DNA from: SW132 sp038150125
GTDB lineage: Bacteria > Bacteroidota > Rhodothermia > Balneolales > Balneolaceae
Assembly: GCF_038150125.1 (NCBI RefSeq)
Contig: NZ_JBBVMF010000008.1
Coordinates: forward strand, 190,029 to 254,028
Direction: 5' to 3'
DNA length: 64,000 bases
Of the stretch, positions 35,480 through 44,402 are shown in pieces (within the stretch, counting starts at the first letter, position 1; every line of letters starts with the position of its first letter). Position numbers and translations under genes: made by a program. Below the pieces are notes generated by a model, which saw only the letters and a list, made by a program, of their open reading frames with translations, ran no database searches and was not told the origin of the DNA.

Positions 35480-35620
35480 ATGAATGAAGACAATTCAGTT
35501 GCAGTAGGGGTGATGGTGCTGGGCATCGGATATATTGGTGTTCTGAAATCGGGAATAGAGATGTATGAAAATCATCGGGTTGACAAAAACCCTGTGGCTG
35601 AACCAGAAATGAGCGTGTAG
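35480..35620 (+). CDS. 46-residue small membrane protein
   Basis: Short frame with an unusually good Shine-Dalgarno (AGAGGAG 6-8 bases before ATG). The peptide begins MNEDNSVAVGVMVLGIGYIG, giving one hydrophobic segment (about residues 7-20) with acidic N-terminus and a charged tail ending in EPEMSV. No family recognised. The combination of ribosome-binding site, transmembrane-like core and lack of competing frames supports a real small gene, although short. Confidence 0.5.
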   Translation: MNEDNSVAVGVMVLGIGYIGVLKSGIEMYENHRVDKNPVAEPEMSV

Positions 35621-36032
35621 TTGCATCAAGAAAATGTATTCTCTTTTTGTTAATTGAAGCGGGATTCGATTAATGATTTGTTAGATTTTCGATTTCCGAC
35701 GTAACACTTGTCAGGAGAAGTTCCCATCCGCAGGAGGGGACAGAAGATGCCTCGTTCAGAGGCTTTTCAGGGGTTGGGTTTGGTGGCTTGGCATGGCTCC
35801 TTTTCTCCGCGGACCCACCTCTGCCACGTCGCTCACCTGCCTGCGGCAGACGCTTTGATGGCTGTCTCCTCCCGATAGGAGAGAATTTATTCAGATCGTT
35901 AAATCGCTACATCTTGAAATCTCAATAATCGTTAAATCAAATGGATGAAGTTTTTGCCTGATGAAAAGTGTCAAATTATTGATTTGTTAGATTTTCAAAT
36001 TCTGACGCAACACTTGTCAAGAGAAACTCCCA
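35621..36032. repeat. Intergenic region with a 53-bp direct repeat
   Basis: Two diverged copies of a 53-bp block (35675-35727 and 35980-36032), both starting GATTTGTTAGATTTTC and containing AACACTTGTCA, 306 bp apart. Between them lies a G/C-rich stretch with AGAGGC and CCTGCCTGCGGCAG palindromes that resembles material at 41503-41560. No gene is seen. Confidence 0.6.
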
Positions 36033-36037
36033 CTTAT

Positions 36038-36086
36038 AAAAAAAGGTGCTATCAATGATGTTGCCATCATCAAAAGCACCTTTTTT
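36038..36086. terminator. Bidirectional terminator
   Basis: AAAAAAAGGTGCT pairs with AGCACCTTTTTT around an inner ATGATG/CATCAT hairpin. It lies just downstream of the decayed - strand FG-GAP gene and could terminate either strand. Confidence 0.75.
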
Positions 36087-36127
36087 CTCTGTCTTGATCT
36101 GATTTTGCTTATTTTAATTCTGCCTGA

Positions 36128-37455
36128 TTACTGACTATTTCCTCTCGCCAGGCCGGTGTAGACGGCATTTGACGCACCAGCATTCACATAAATGATATCA
36201 TCACGCGAGTCGCCATTGATGTCTCATGTCAGGATCTGATATTGACTCCACTGTTCGATTTGTGGGTGATCCTGGCTGACGCGGGAGTAATCAAACGAGC
36301 CATCTGTAGCTCCAAGGCCAATAAAACTGCGATTCACAGTGCTCATTCGGTTTAGCAAGATGCCTGCCGACCATCACCATTTACATCAAGAAGATCCAGT
36401 TTATATCGTCACCCATATCTTTGCCTGAGCTTGCTCCGGGAGCAGCAGTGATGGGAGGATTGCTGTCTGTTGACAGATCCATGTAGACATAAGGAGCGTC
36501 AATTGTTTTAACCCAAGCAAGATCAACACCCGCATTGCCGTCAACATCGCCAATCAATATTTCATATGGCGCCCAACCCGAACGCTCGCGTGCAAATGTT
36601 GACAAGCTGAAATTAAACATGCTGCCCGGAGTATCACCTTCTGATTCCGCCACAATCACCCGATGACCACCACTGCCCGCCTGTCGATACGTATGCCATA
36701 TCATATCATCCCGGCCATCGCCATTGAAATCAGTTACATTTGCCCTGTAGTTGAAGGTGGTATTCCAGCCTGCACTTGGGTGATCTTGTTTTAACCCTGC
36801 AGTTCCTTATGTGTTATTTTCACCATAAGTACCATCTCCGTTTGATAAGCAGACGTATGTCCGGTTTGTTGAGTTTAGGGAGTTCCAGATAAGATCATCA
36901 CGGCGGCATAGTTGAAATCACCTATCCTGAGCTCATACTGGCTCCAACCATGCAGTGCCGACTGCTTCTCGCTATGATAGGTTTCAATCTTGAAGCTGAT
37001 GGAAGTGGGTGTTGACAAGCCGCTGGCGGTAGCTCGTCCGATCATTGAGACGGTCGCTCAACCGATCTGAAATTATCATCATTTGCCAGTCCGGGAATAG
37101 ACACGTTGATGATGCCCGCTCAGAAATTGTAAGTCCTAAAAGACTGCCCAGCCCGTTGCGATGGCAGGAGTAGGTAGCATTTTCAAACAGATCGGTGTCA
37201 CTTTTCTCATTTTCAATTTCTACGACCATCGTGACATCATCCTGTAATACCGCATCACAAGCTGGTGTTGGCGGTTGTGTAGTTCCGGGAGGGAAGGCTT
37301 TCGAGAAAGTCACTGACCTGTTCCACGTTTTGAGGCTTTTCGACGGATGTACCGTTATCTGAACATGAAATGAATAAGAGGAATGGAGTTGAAATTGCAG
37401 TTAAGTAGGTTAGATGAGAGAAGCGTCTCTCGCTATGTGTTTGATGAGTTAACAT
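36128..37455 (-). pseudogene. Decayed FG-GAP/VCBS-repeat lipoprotein gene
   Basis: The - strand retains pieces of one gene in changing frames. From ATG 37455 it encodes a lipoprotein signal (LLFISC) to about residue 66, then continues in another frame (37313-36984, containing DDVTMVVEIENEKSD), then fragments with QYELRIGDFN, then 36704-36381 with YEILIGDVDGNAGVDLAWV, and finally a segment with QIL-T-stop-DINGDSRDD and IYVNAGASNAVYTG, ending at 36128. The repeated DVDG/DINGD motifs are those of FG-GAP propeller blades. At least three frameshifts and one in-frame TGA are visible. An intact product would have about 430 residues. Confidence 0.75.
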
Positions 37456-37676
37456 GATATCAGTGGTTTGTGATTAAATTAATAAGCTCTGTTACTTTAC
37501 TCGCAGAGAGGAAAGGTGAGCGTCGAAAGTATTTCGAAGAATTTTTGGATACAATTTCGAATTGCTTTGTGAGAAGATGTACAAACAGCGAATCTGATCA
37601 GATCAAACCGGTTTTAACTCTCGCCAGTGATGCATACATTAGACCGATCAATAGTCACATAATTAACGGCAAGTTC

Positions 37677-38480
37677 ATGAAGCTCATCGCGAAAGAATTT
37701 TTAGGTTTAGTCGTCATATCACTCTCAATACTATCTTGCGGCAGTGATACCGACAGTAATATGACAGAAGTGGAAGAATGGCGGGATCTGTTTAACGGAG
37801 AAAATCTGGAGGGGTGGACAGCTAAATTCCATCATCATGAATCCGGTGAGAACTACGTAAACACATTCCGGGTGGTTGACGGCACCATCCAGGTGAACTA
37901 TGACGAGTATGATTCTTTTGACAATCGATACGGCCATCTCTTTTTTGAGGAACCATTTTCCTCATTTCATCTCATGTTCGACTACCGATTTACTGACCAA
38001 TGGATGGAAGATGCCCCGTCGTACACGTATAGAAACAGCGGTGTGATGTTTCATTCGCAGTCTCCTGAATCAATATTGAAAGAGCAGGACTGGCCGATTT
38101 CCGTAGAGTACCAGATGCTTGCGGAGGAAGAAGAGGGTGTTTCGCGACCAACCGGAAATATGTGCTCCCCGGGAACGGATGTGGTCTATAACGGTGACGT
38201 TGATCCAAGGCACTGTATCAATTCATCATCTGACACATATGATTGGAATGAGTGGGTAAGTGCAGAGCTCATCGTTTATGGGGACTCGCTGGTTATTCAC
38301 AAAGTCAATGGTGAAGAAGTTCTTCAATATACCAAACCCCAAATTGGCGGTGGTGTGGTGAATGGCTTTGATCCCAAGATTAAAAAAGATGGGACGCTAC
38401 TTTCTGAAGGCTATATCGGGCTGCAGGCCGAAGGGCAGGGCGTTGAGTTTCGGAATATTCGAATTAAAGAGCTTGATTGA
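37677..38480 (+). CDS. DUF1080 (3-keto-disaccharide hydrolase fold) lipoprotein
   Basis: 267 residues from ATG 37677; the frame opens 69 codons earlier, but this ATG starts a lipoprotein signal (MKLIAKEFLGLVVISLSILSC). The mature part matches the DUF1080/3-keto-disaccharide hydrolase family: WRDLFNGENLEGW at its start, RNSGVMFHS, ISVEYQMLAEEE, NEWVSAELIVYGD and the terminal GYIGLQAEGQGVEFRNIRI. These concanavalin-like proteins are frequent in polysaccharide-using Bacteroidota and Planctomycetes; enzymatic identity here is inferred from family only. Confidence 0.85.
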   Translation: MKLIAKEFLGLVVISLSILSCGSDTDSNMTEVEEWRDLFNGENLEGWTAKFHHHESGENYVNTFRVVDGTIQVNYDEYDSFDNRYGHLFFEEPFSSFHLMFDYRFTDQWMEDAPSYTYRNSGVMFHSQSPESILKEQDWPISVEYQMLAEEEEGVSRPTGNMCSPGTDVVYNGDVDPRHCINSSSDTYDWNEWVSAELIVYGDSLVIHKVNGEEVLQYTKPQIGGGVVNGFDPKIKKDGTLLSEGYIGLQAEGQGVEFRNIRIKELD

Positions 38481-38566
38481 TTCGTTACTGTTCTTCAACG
38501 AATTAACACATTAAAGGTTTATATTAGAATGGATATCGTTTTAAGCATAACCAAAAGGAGAAAATC

Positions 38567-38959
38567 ATGAGCTACTATTTCAACAAAACAGTGACAGGAA
38601 AAACTTTTGACCAGGCAATTGAGGATGTGACGGCTGAACTGAAGAAAGAGGGGTTTGGAGTGCTCACGGAAATTGATGTTAAAGAGACCCTGAAAAAGAA
38701 ACTTGACGTCGATTTTAAGAAATACAAGATCTTGGGAGCCTGTAATCCATCATTTGCTCATCAGGCACTGCAGAACGAAGATAAAATAGGTGTGATGCTG
38801 CCCTGCAATGTCATTGTTGAAGAGCATGAGAATGGCGACATTGAAGTTTCGGCGGTCGATCCGGTGGCGTCAATGAGTGCGGTGGAAAATGACAATCTTG
38901 TAGAGATTGCAACACAAGTGAGAGACAACCTGAAAAAGGTAATCAATAATCTGAACTGA
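38567..38959 (+). CDS. DUF302 protein
   Basis: 130 residues with a clear Shine-Dalgarno (AAGGAG) about 7 bases before ATG. Core DUF302 features: FDQAIEDVTAELKKEGFGVLTEID, YKILGACNPSFAHQAL, and LPCNVIVEEHENGDIEVS. Family structure is known but the function is not firmly assigned. Convergent with the methyltransferase gene, 7 bp away. Confidence 0.88.
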   Translation: MSYYFNKTVTGKTFDQAIEDVTAELKKEGFGVLTEIDVKETLKKKLDVDFKKYKILGACNPSFAHQALQNEDKIGVMLPCNVIVEEHENGDIEVSAVDPVASMSAVENDNLVEIATQVRDNLKKVINNLN

Positions 38960-38966
38960 ACGTGTA

Positions 38967-39911
38967 CTATTTTTTTCTAAGCCAAAGGCTGGAGTTGCCG
39001 AATGTCATCGGTGACTCAGGCTGATGAAGCATCAACGGAATCTTCTGTTTTAGAAAGTCTCTGTGGTGCTGTTCCAGCCACGAGTTGAAGAATAAAATCT
39101 CGAAACCGGAATTGTACTGCAAAAATGCGAGAAGCAGATATGCTTCATTCCATGCCCGGCCGGCCTTCAGCCACTTTTTTGGATAGTCAAACGGCCAGAA
39201 TATATCGTGGAAATGGATAATCACGCCTGATTTTAAAGCTGGCAGTATTCGATGGATCAGGTGATTTACATCAGATCCGGTTTTAGAAACGTGGGAAGAA
39301 TCGATAAATAGTATGTCGTTTTGCCTCAGGCTCTCGAATAGTGATAAGGGAACCTGCTGGACCGGCTTCTCGATAATGTTAAAACGATCCGCATCATCTT
39401 TGCTCATCAGATTATTCAATCGCTCCGCATGCGGTTCAATGAATGTGAATTCTGTGCTTTGATTTAGAAAAAGAGTGTCGATATCGATCATTGCTGCAGA
39501 CGAGTAGCCTGAGCCCACCTCAATCATTCGTTTTGGCTGAAACTCTCTCATCATTCCAAAAAGTGCTACTGCATCCCCGTAGATGAAATAGATATTATCG
39601 AAATGGTAGCGTAAATCAGGATTCCTGCTTTCTGCCGGCCAGGGAATCTCTGATTTAAATTTCGAAAACCGCTCGATGAGATCAAGCTGACAGTCTTCAT
39701 TTAACTCCAGGCCCGGAATCTCTTTGAGGCCTGCATCAAACCGAGTGTAGCTGCCGGACTTTATATCGATGTAATCAGGAATCGGCGAGTAAAAATGGCC
39801 CGGTGGTGCGAAGGAGAGAAAACGGAAATTAGTGGATCGAGTGAGCTCCAGTGCTTCCCGAAGCTGGCGTATCAGGCGGGAGAAGTCTTTATAATTGGGT
39901 TGATGCGGCAT
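38967..39911 (-). CDS. Class I SAM-dependent methyltransferase (Methyltransf_24-like)
   Basis: 314 residues. The SAM-binding motif I reads MIEVGSGYSSAAMID, with an acidic residue (EPHAER) after strand 2 and DILFIDSSHVSK for motif II/III; the SGVIIHFHDIFWPFDYP segment is typical of Methyltransf_24 proteins. Substrate unknown; relatives often sit in surface-polysaccharide loci, but none is adjacent here. Confidence 0.8.
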   Translation of the reverse strand: MPHQPNYKDFSRLIRQLREALELTRSTNFRFLSFAPPGHFYSPIPDYIDIKSGSYTRFDAGLKEIPGLELNEDCQLDLIERFSKFKSEIPWPAESRNPDLRYHFDNIYFIYGDAVALFGMMREFQPKRMIEVGSGYSSAAMIDIDTLFLNQSTEFTFIEPHAERLNNLMSKDDADRFNIIEKPVQQVPLSLFESLRQNDILFIDSSHVSKTGSDVNHLIHRILPALKSGVIIHFHDIFWPFDYPKKWLKAGRAWNEAYLLLAFLQYNSGFEILFFNSWLEQHHRDFLKQKIPLMLHQPESPMTFGNSSLWLRKK

Positions 39912-39968
39912 TTATTGTTATAAAAATAAAGAAATAGTAAAATATGCAACACGGGGATCCCTTCGAGC

Positions 39969-40001
39969 AGACCTCTCAGGTTTTGGAAACCTGACAGGTC
40001 T
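39969..40001. repeat. AGACCT...AGGTCT hairpin repeat
   Basis: AGACCTCTCAGGTTT pairs with AAACCTGACAGGTCT with one mismatch and a short loop. A related copy is at 14599-14631, and a degenerate one near 16840-16915. It looks like a dispersed palindromic repeat, possibly also acting as a terminator for the - strand methyltransferase neighbour. Confidence 0.55.
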
Positions 40002-40023
40002 TTTGATGAAGTTGTCATTTACA

Positions 40024-40199
40024 AGATCCGAGGCTGTCCAAAAAGGGCGTCATCCCGTACTTTCCCAAAGGGATCCCTTACGGGGGATACGGGATCTCCA
40101 ATCGTTGATATGGACTCGAGATGCCGGATCGGAGTCCGGCATGACATAGCTGTTGATGAATGACCAACTTGAACGCCCTTTCTGGATAGCCTGGGATCT
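40024..40199. mobile_element. Inverted-repeat element of 176 bp with nested hairpins (MITE-like)
   Basis: Outer arms of about 26 bases (containing AGGCTGTCCAAAAAGGGCGT and its near-complement ACGCCCTTTCTGGATAGCCT) pair with about four mismatches. Inside are two further hairpins: GTCATCCCGTA...TACGGGATCTCC and GAGATGCCGGA...TCCGGCATGAC. A partial copy of the outer arm occurs at 41588-41613 (ACCCTTTTTGGACAGCCT). No open frame. The ends resemble terminal repeats of insertion sequences, but a parent cannot be named. Confidence 0.6.
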
Positions 40200-40228
40200 G
40201 AGATTCAAACTGAATATTTTACCAGGTT

Positions 40229-40816
40229 TTATCCCGGAAAATTTTCATGCCCGGTAATACGCTCCATCTGTTTTTTATGGTGACGTATATGCATATCCAA
40301 GAAATCGAGCGCCTGTTCCATATTGAGCAGACCGGCGCGCGGATGTTCATATACGCCCAGGTTGAGCAGCTCTTCATCGGTGGTTTCAATGATGGTTTGG
40401 ATCTCACCCCGAATAGTTTTCCAGCTCTCCTGCAAAATGTGGAGATCTGGAGTTTTGCCGGTGGAATCTACAATAGATGGCGCTTTATAGCGGAAGGGAA
40501 GCTTAAGGGCCACTTTTAGCAAGCTGTAACGAAATCGCGATTTCAGCCCCGGAGGTGGCGGATATTTCTTGCCGTTCAACTGACGCTTGATATAGATCGC
40601 TGACATTTTCTCGGATGTAACGATATGATCGAGAACCTGGAGTAAATTCCAGTAACCGGGTTCCGGTTTAAATGTTAGCTGATCTGCAGTGTAACCGTCA
40701 TATTTGGACACAATCTCTGTTCTGAGAGTTTCCAGTTCATTAAGGCGGGCTTTATGATCTTCACTCATTACAACGTTGGCAGGATTCGATTTCAGCGTAA
40801 CTGTTTCGTAAGTCAT
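40229..40816 (-). CDS. DinB-superfamily protein
   Basis: 195 residues. The four-helix DinB/YfiT-type fold is suggested by GYWNLLQVLDHI (first His), EHPRAGLLN, and the LDMHIRHHKKQMERI helix with the other metal-site histidines. Members are metal-dependent thiol transferases or stress-induced proteins; the specific role is unknown. ATG 40816 gives the family-like N-terminus. Confidence 0.8.
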   Translation of the reverse strand: MTYETVTLKSNPANVVMSEDHKARLNELETLRTEIVSKYDGYTADQLTFKPEPGYWNLLQVLDHIVTSEKMSAIYIKRQLNGKKYPPPPGLKSRFRYSLLKVALKLPFRYKAPSIVDSTGKTPDLHILQESWKTIRGEIQTIIETTDEELLNLGVYEHPRAGLLNMEQALDFLDMHIRHHKKQMERITGHENFPG

Positions 40817-40959
40817 TTCTGAATTCTGTGTTCAATTTTTTTCAAAATGTGCGCTGCAGGCAGCCGGTACATCCGTTTGTTTTATCGGTGGGAATCCACA
40901 AAGTAATAAATTTTTGAGGCTGCATTTCAAATAAAACTGTGCTGAATCCCACAAACCTT

Positions 40960-41456
40960 TCAGTTGGAATGGGGTAGAGTTTCTTGTCCCTTCTTTCCCA
41001 TGAATAGTTTCATTTCATAGCCGAATAGAAGACCGCCAAAAGACCATGTTAGGGCTGATAAGGCAAGATTGACCGCCGTTAAATCGAGGGTGCCCGTCAA
41101 ATAGATTAAACCCGTCATCAGAATGAACATCAAAACCGCATAGACAAGGCCTGTTTTAATCCAGTTGTAATATTTAAATGCCTGATGATCTGATCCTAAC
41201 TCTAAATCGACATATCGTTCAGGTTGCCGGGCAAGCCACTTCTTTTTCAAATCGTCTTTAAACCAGTCCCAAATAGGAAATGTGGGAGCCAAAATAAGAT
41301 AGCCGGTAATATTTTTATTACGCTCGTGTTGATACCACCACATTCGGGGCAGTAGAGACAAAACCAGTTTTTGTAAGCCGTCCCGGAATCGTTTGACCAG
41401 GTTCTTCCATCATGCAGGGTGTCGCAGTGAGGGCAGGTGACGTAGCTGCGTTCCAC
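40960..41456 (-). pseudogene. Zinc-ribbon membrane protein split by a frameshift
   Basis: Two overlapping - strand frames belong to one protein. The first (start GTG 41456) has a zinc ribbon YVTCPHC...LYCPECGG; the second (from about 41340) continues with NITGYLILAPTFPIWDWFKDD and two membrane helices (WIKTGLVYAVLMFILMTG, ALSALTWSFGGLLFGY). They join across the A5 run of the - strand at about 41310-41316, where one missing A would restore a continuous protein of about 165 residues. Zinc ribbon then membrane segment is a recurrent Bacteroidota layout. A sequencing indel is a real alternative to pseudogenisation. Confidence 0.7.
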
Positions 41457-41639
41457 ACGGGCAGGGATATTAAATTTGGGCTATTGAAACACGATAAACC
41501 CACCTCTGCCCGGTCGTTAAACGCTCGGCAGGCTGTCTAGTCCGCAGGAGGAGAGAAATCAAAGACAGGAGATCCCGCATCGAGCGCGTGTTGACACCCT
41601 TTTTGGACAGCCTCAGGGTCGAAATCAATAAAAAAATAA

Positions 41640-44327
41640 TCACCCCAGATTCTCAAGCATCTGCTTCAGCTTCTCAATATCAGAAAGGGCATCTACCTTT
41701 TTCTGGCGTTCGCGGTCAACAACATCATCCGGGGCGTTTTCCACGAACTTAGCATTTGAAAGCTTTCCTTCCACACTTTTGAGGAATCCCTGAGTTTTTT
41801 TGATCTCGTTTTGAATTCGCTCACGCTCTTTATCGAGATCGATCAGGCCTTCAAGCGGGACAAATATTTCAGTTCCTTTAACGAGTGCAGAAGCCGATGC
41901 CTTTGGTTTGGTGAGATCGGGATTGAATTCGAGTGACCCCACTGATAGAAACTTCGTGAAGATCCAGGACTGTTCGTCCAGCTTTTCCGCCTGTTCTTGC
42001 GAGTTCGTTTTTATGTGAAGCGTAAGCTCAGTCTTTGGTGAAACTCCCATCTCAGACTGGATATTCCGGATCGCTGATACCTGCTCCTGAATAAGTGAAA
42101 ACAGATCAATCGCATCTTCATCAGCGTCTGCATCCAATTCAGGCCACTGGCTAATGGTAAGTGCTTCTTCGGGCGATCGAACCTGGATCCGCTGCCAGAT
42201 CTCTTCAGTCAAAAATGGCATGAAGGGATGAAGCATTTTCATAAGCAGTTCGAACAAACCGAGTGCACGCTCCAGGTTTTCGGCCGGCATCGGTTCGCCG
42301 GGCGTATCAGCTTTGCTAACCTCGATATACCAGTCACAAAAATCATCCCACACCAGCGAGTAGATTTTTTTGAGTGCTTCATTCAGGCGGTAATTCTCAA
42401 AGTCTTGTTCCACACCGGTAAGTGTCTGTTTGATGCGGGACATCATCCAGCGATCGGCCAGGTTTTCTGGATCAATGTCGGTGGTAGGCGAATAGTCTGT
42501 TCCGTCCTGTTTGTTCATCATCAGGAAGCGGAAGGCGTTCCAGATTTTATTGCTGAAATTTCGTCCCTGTTCACACAGGTTTTCATCAAATAAGAGATCA
42601 TTACCGGCAGGAGAGGCAAACAGCATTCCCACGCGCGTTCCGTCGGCTCCGTACTGCTTAATGAGCTCCAGCGGATCAGGTGAGTTTCCGAGAGATTTCG
42701 ACATCTTTCGCCGCTGTTCATCCCGCACAATCCCGTGAAAATAAACATTGCTAAACGGCTTCTCATCTCTGAAATAGTAGCCAGCCATAATCATGCGAGC
42801 CACCCAGAAAAACATGATTTCGGGCGCCGTTACGAGATCTTTGGTGGGGTAGTAGTAGTTAATTTCTTCATTCTCAGAGTTGCGAATCCCATCAAACACC
42901 GACATTGGCCACAGCCAAGAGCTAAACCAGGTGTCGAGCACATCTTCATCCTGATGGAGATCGTCACTGCTGAGGTTAGCATTTCCCGACTTCTCACGGG
43001 CTTTTTCAACTGCTTCATCTTCAGTCCGTGCGATCACATATTCATCAGGCTCATCGCCAAAATACCAGGCCGGAATTCGGTGTCCCCACCAAAGCTGACG
43101 CGAAATACACCAGTCGCGGATATTTTCCATCCAGTGGGCATAGCTGTTTTTAAATTTAGCGGGATGAAACTGAATATTGTCGTTCATGACGTTCTCAAGC
43201 GCAGGCTTGCTGAGCTCATCCATCCTGCAAAACCACTGCAGCGACAGGCGGGGTTCAATCACAGCATCAGTTCGCTCAGAATATCCCACCTTGTTGGGCA
43301 TCTCCTCAACATCAACCAGAAGATCCTGGTCTTTCAGATCTTTGATGATCAGCTTTCGTGCTTCAAACCGATCCTTGCCAACATAAAACTGACCTGCTTC
43401 AGAGATTGTGCCATCGGCATTCAGCATATCAATAATCTCAAGCCCGTGTTTCTGGCCCAGATCATAGTCATTCGTGTCGTGTGCCGGCGTGATCTTCAGA
43501 CAGCCTGTTCCATATTCAGGATCAACGTAGTCATCAGCAATAATCTCCACTTCACGTTCCACCATTGGAATGATCGCTCTCTTACCAATCAGATGGGTAT
43601 AGCGCTCATCATCGGGGTGAACACAAACAGCGGTATCGGCCAGGATAGTTTCTGGACGGGTAGTCGCAATGGTTACATATTCATCACTGTTCTTAATCGG
43701 GTAGCGAACGTGATAAAGCTTGGATTGAACTTCCTTGTGGATCACCTCTTCATCACTAAGAGCCGTTTGCGCCTGCGGATCCCAATTGATCATCCGCTTG
43801 CCGCGATAGATAAACCCGTCATCATACAGCTTAATAAAACAGTCGATCACCGCTTCATAGAGTTCTTCTTCCAGCGTGAAACGCGTACGTTTCCAATCGC
43901 ACGATGCGCCAAGGGTCCGCAGCTGCTGCAGGATGATGCCGCCATGCTCGTTGGTCCAGTCCCACGCGTGATCCATAAATTTGTCACGGGAAAGGTCACT
44001 TTTTTTGATCCCTTGCTTTCGAAGTTTTTGAACAACTTTTGCTTCGGTCGCGATAGAGGCATGATCCGTTCCGGGAACCCAGCACGCATTTTTCCCCTGC
44101 ATACGGGCGCGGCGCACCAATACATCCTGAATCGTATTGTTGAGCATGTGGCCCATGTGCAGCACGCCTGTTACATTTGGCGGGGGGATGACAACTGCAA
44201 AGGGTTCGCGGTCATCTGGTTCGGAGTGGAAATACTGATGCTCTTCCCAATAGGCGTACCACTTGTCTTCCGTTTCTGTGGGATCGTAATGCTTGGGAAT
44301 CTCGTCGTTTAGCTGTTGTTCATTCAT
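41640..44327 (-). CDS. valS: Valyl-tRNA synthetase
   Basis: 895 residues. Class I aminoacyl-tRNA synthetase charging tRNA-Val. HIGH-type motif in PPPNVTGVLHMGHML, the KMSKS motif at RRKMSKSLGNSPDP, the editing-domain region with IATTRPETILADTAV, and a C-terminal coiled-coil arm (LIDLDKERERIQNEIKKTQ) typical of ValS. Downstream of rsmB by 75 bp on the same strand. Confidence 0.96.
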   Translation of the reverse strand: MNEQQLNDEIPKHYDPTETEDKWYAYWEEHQYFHSEPDDREPFAVVIPPPNVTGVLHMGHMLNNTIQDVLVRRARMQGKNACWVPGTDHASIATEAKVVQKLRKQGIKKSDLSRDKFMDHAWDWTNEHGGIILQQLRTLGASCDWKRTRFTLEEELYEAVIDCFIKLYDDGFIYRGKRMINWDPQAQTALSDEEVIHKEVQSKLYHVRYPIKNSDEYVTIATTRPETILADTAVCVHPDDERYTHLIGKRAIIPMVEREVEIIADDYVDPEYGTGCLKITPAHDTNDYDLGQKHGLEIIDMLNADGTISEAGQFYVGKDRFEARKLIIKDLKDQDLLVDVEEMPNKVGYSERTDAVIEPRLSLQWFCRMDELSKPALENVMNDNIQFHPAKFKNSYAHWMENIRDWCISRQLWWGHRIPAWYFGDEPDEYVIARTEDEAVEKAREKSGNANLSSDDLHQDEDVLDTWFSSWLWPMSVFDGIRNSENEEINYYYPTKDLVTAPEIMFFWVARMIMAGYYFRDEKPFSNVYFHGIVRDEQRRKMSKSLGNSPDPLELIKQYGADGTRVGMLFASPAGNDLLFDENLCEQGRNFSNKIWNAFRFLMMNKQDGTDYSPTTDIDPENLADRWMMSRIKQTLTGVEQDFENYRLNEALKKIYSLVWDDFCDWYIEVSKADTPGEPMPAENLERALGLFELLMKMLHPFMPFLTEEIWQRIQVRSPEEALTISQWPELDADADEDAIDLFSLIQEQVSAIRNIQSEMGVSPKTELTLHIKTNSQEQAEKLDEQSWIFTKFLSVGSLEFNPDLTKPKASASALVKGTEIFVPLEGLIDLDKERERIQNEIKKTQGFLKSVEGKLSNAKFVENAPDDVVDRERQKKVDALSDIEKLKQMLENLG

Positions 44328-44402
44328 TAAAAAATCGGTATCAATTTCTTTGGCGTGGCAGAAGAATAAATATAGTTACGCTGGCAGACCGGGAGCTCTG
44401 AC

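Noticed and set aside
36984..37455. Two separate short - strand genes
   Set aside because: They are better explained as consecutive pieces of one frameshifted FG-GAP lipoprotein.
42735..44312. 525-codon + strand open frame opposite valS
   Set aside because: Complete antisense shadow of a well-supported valS gene; its sequence has no domain and reflects codon bias of the real strand.
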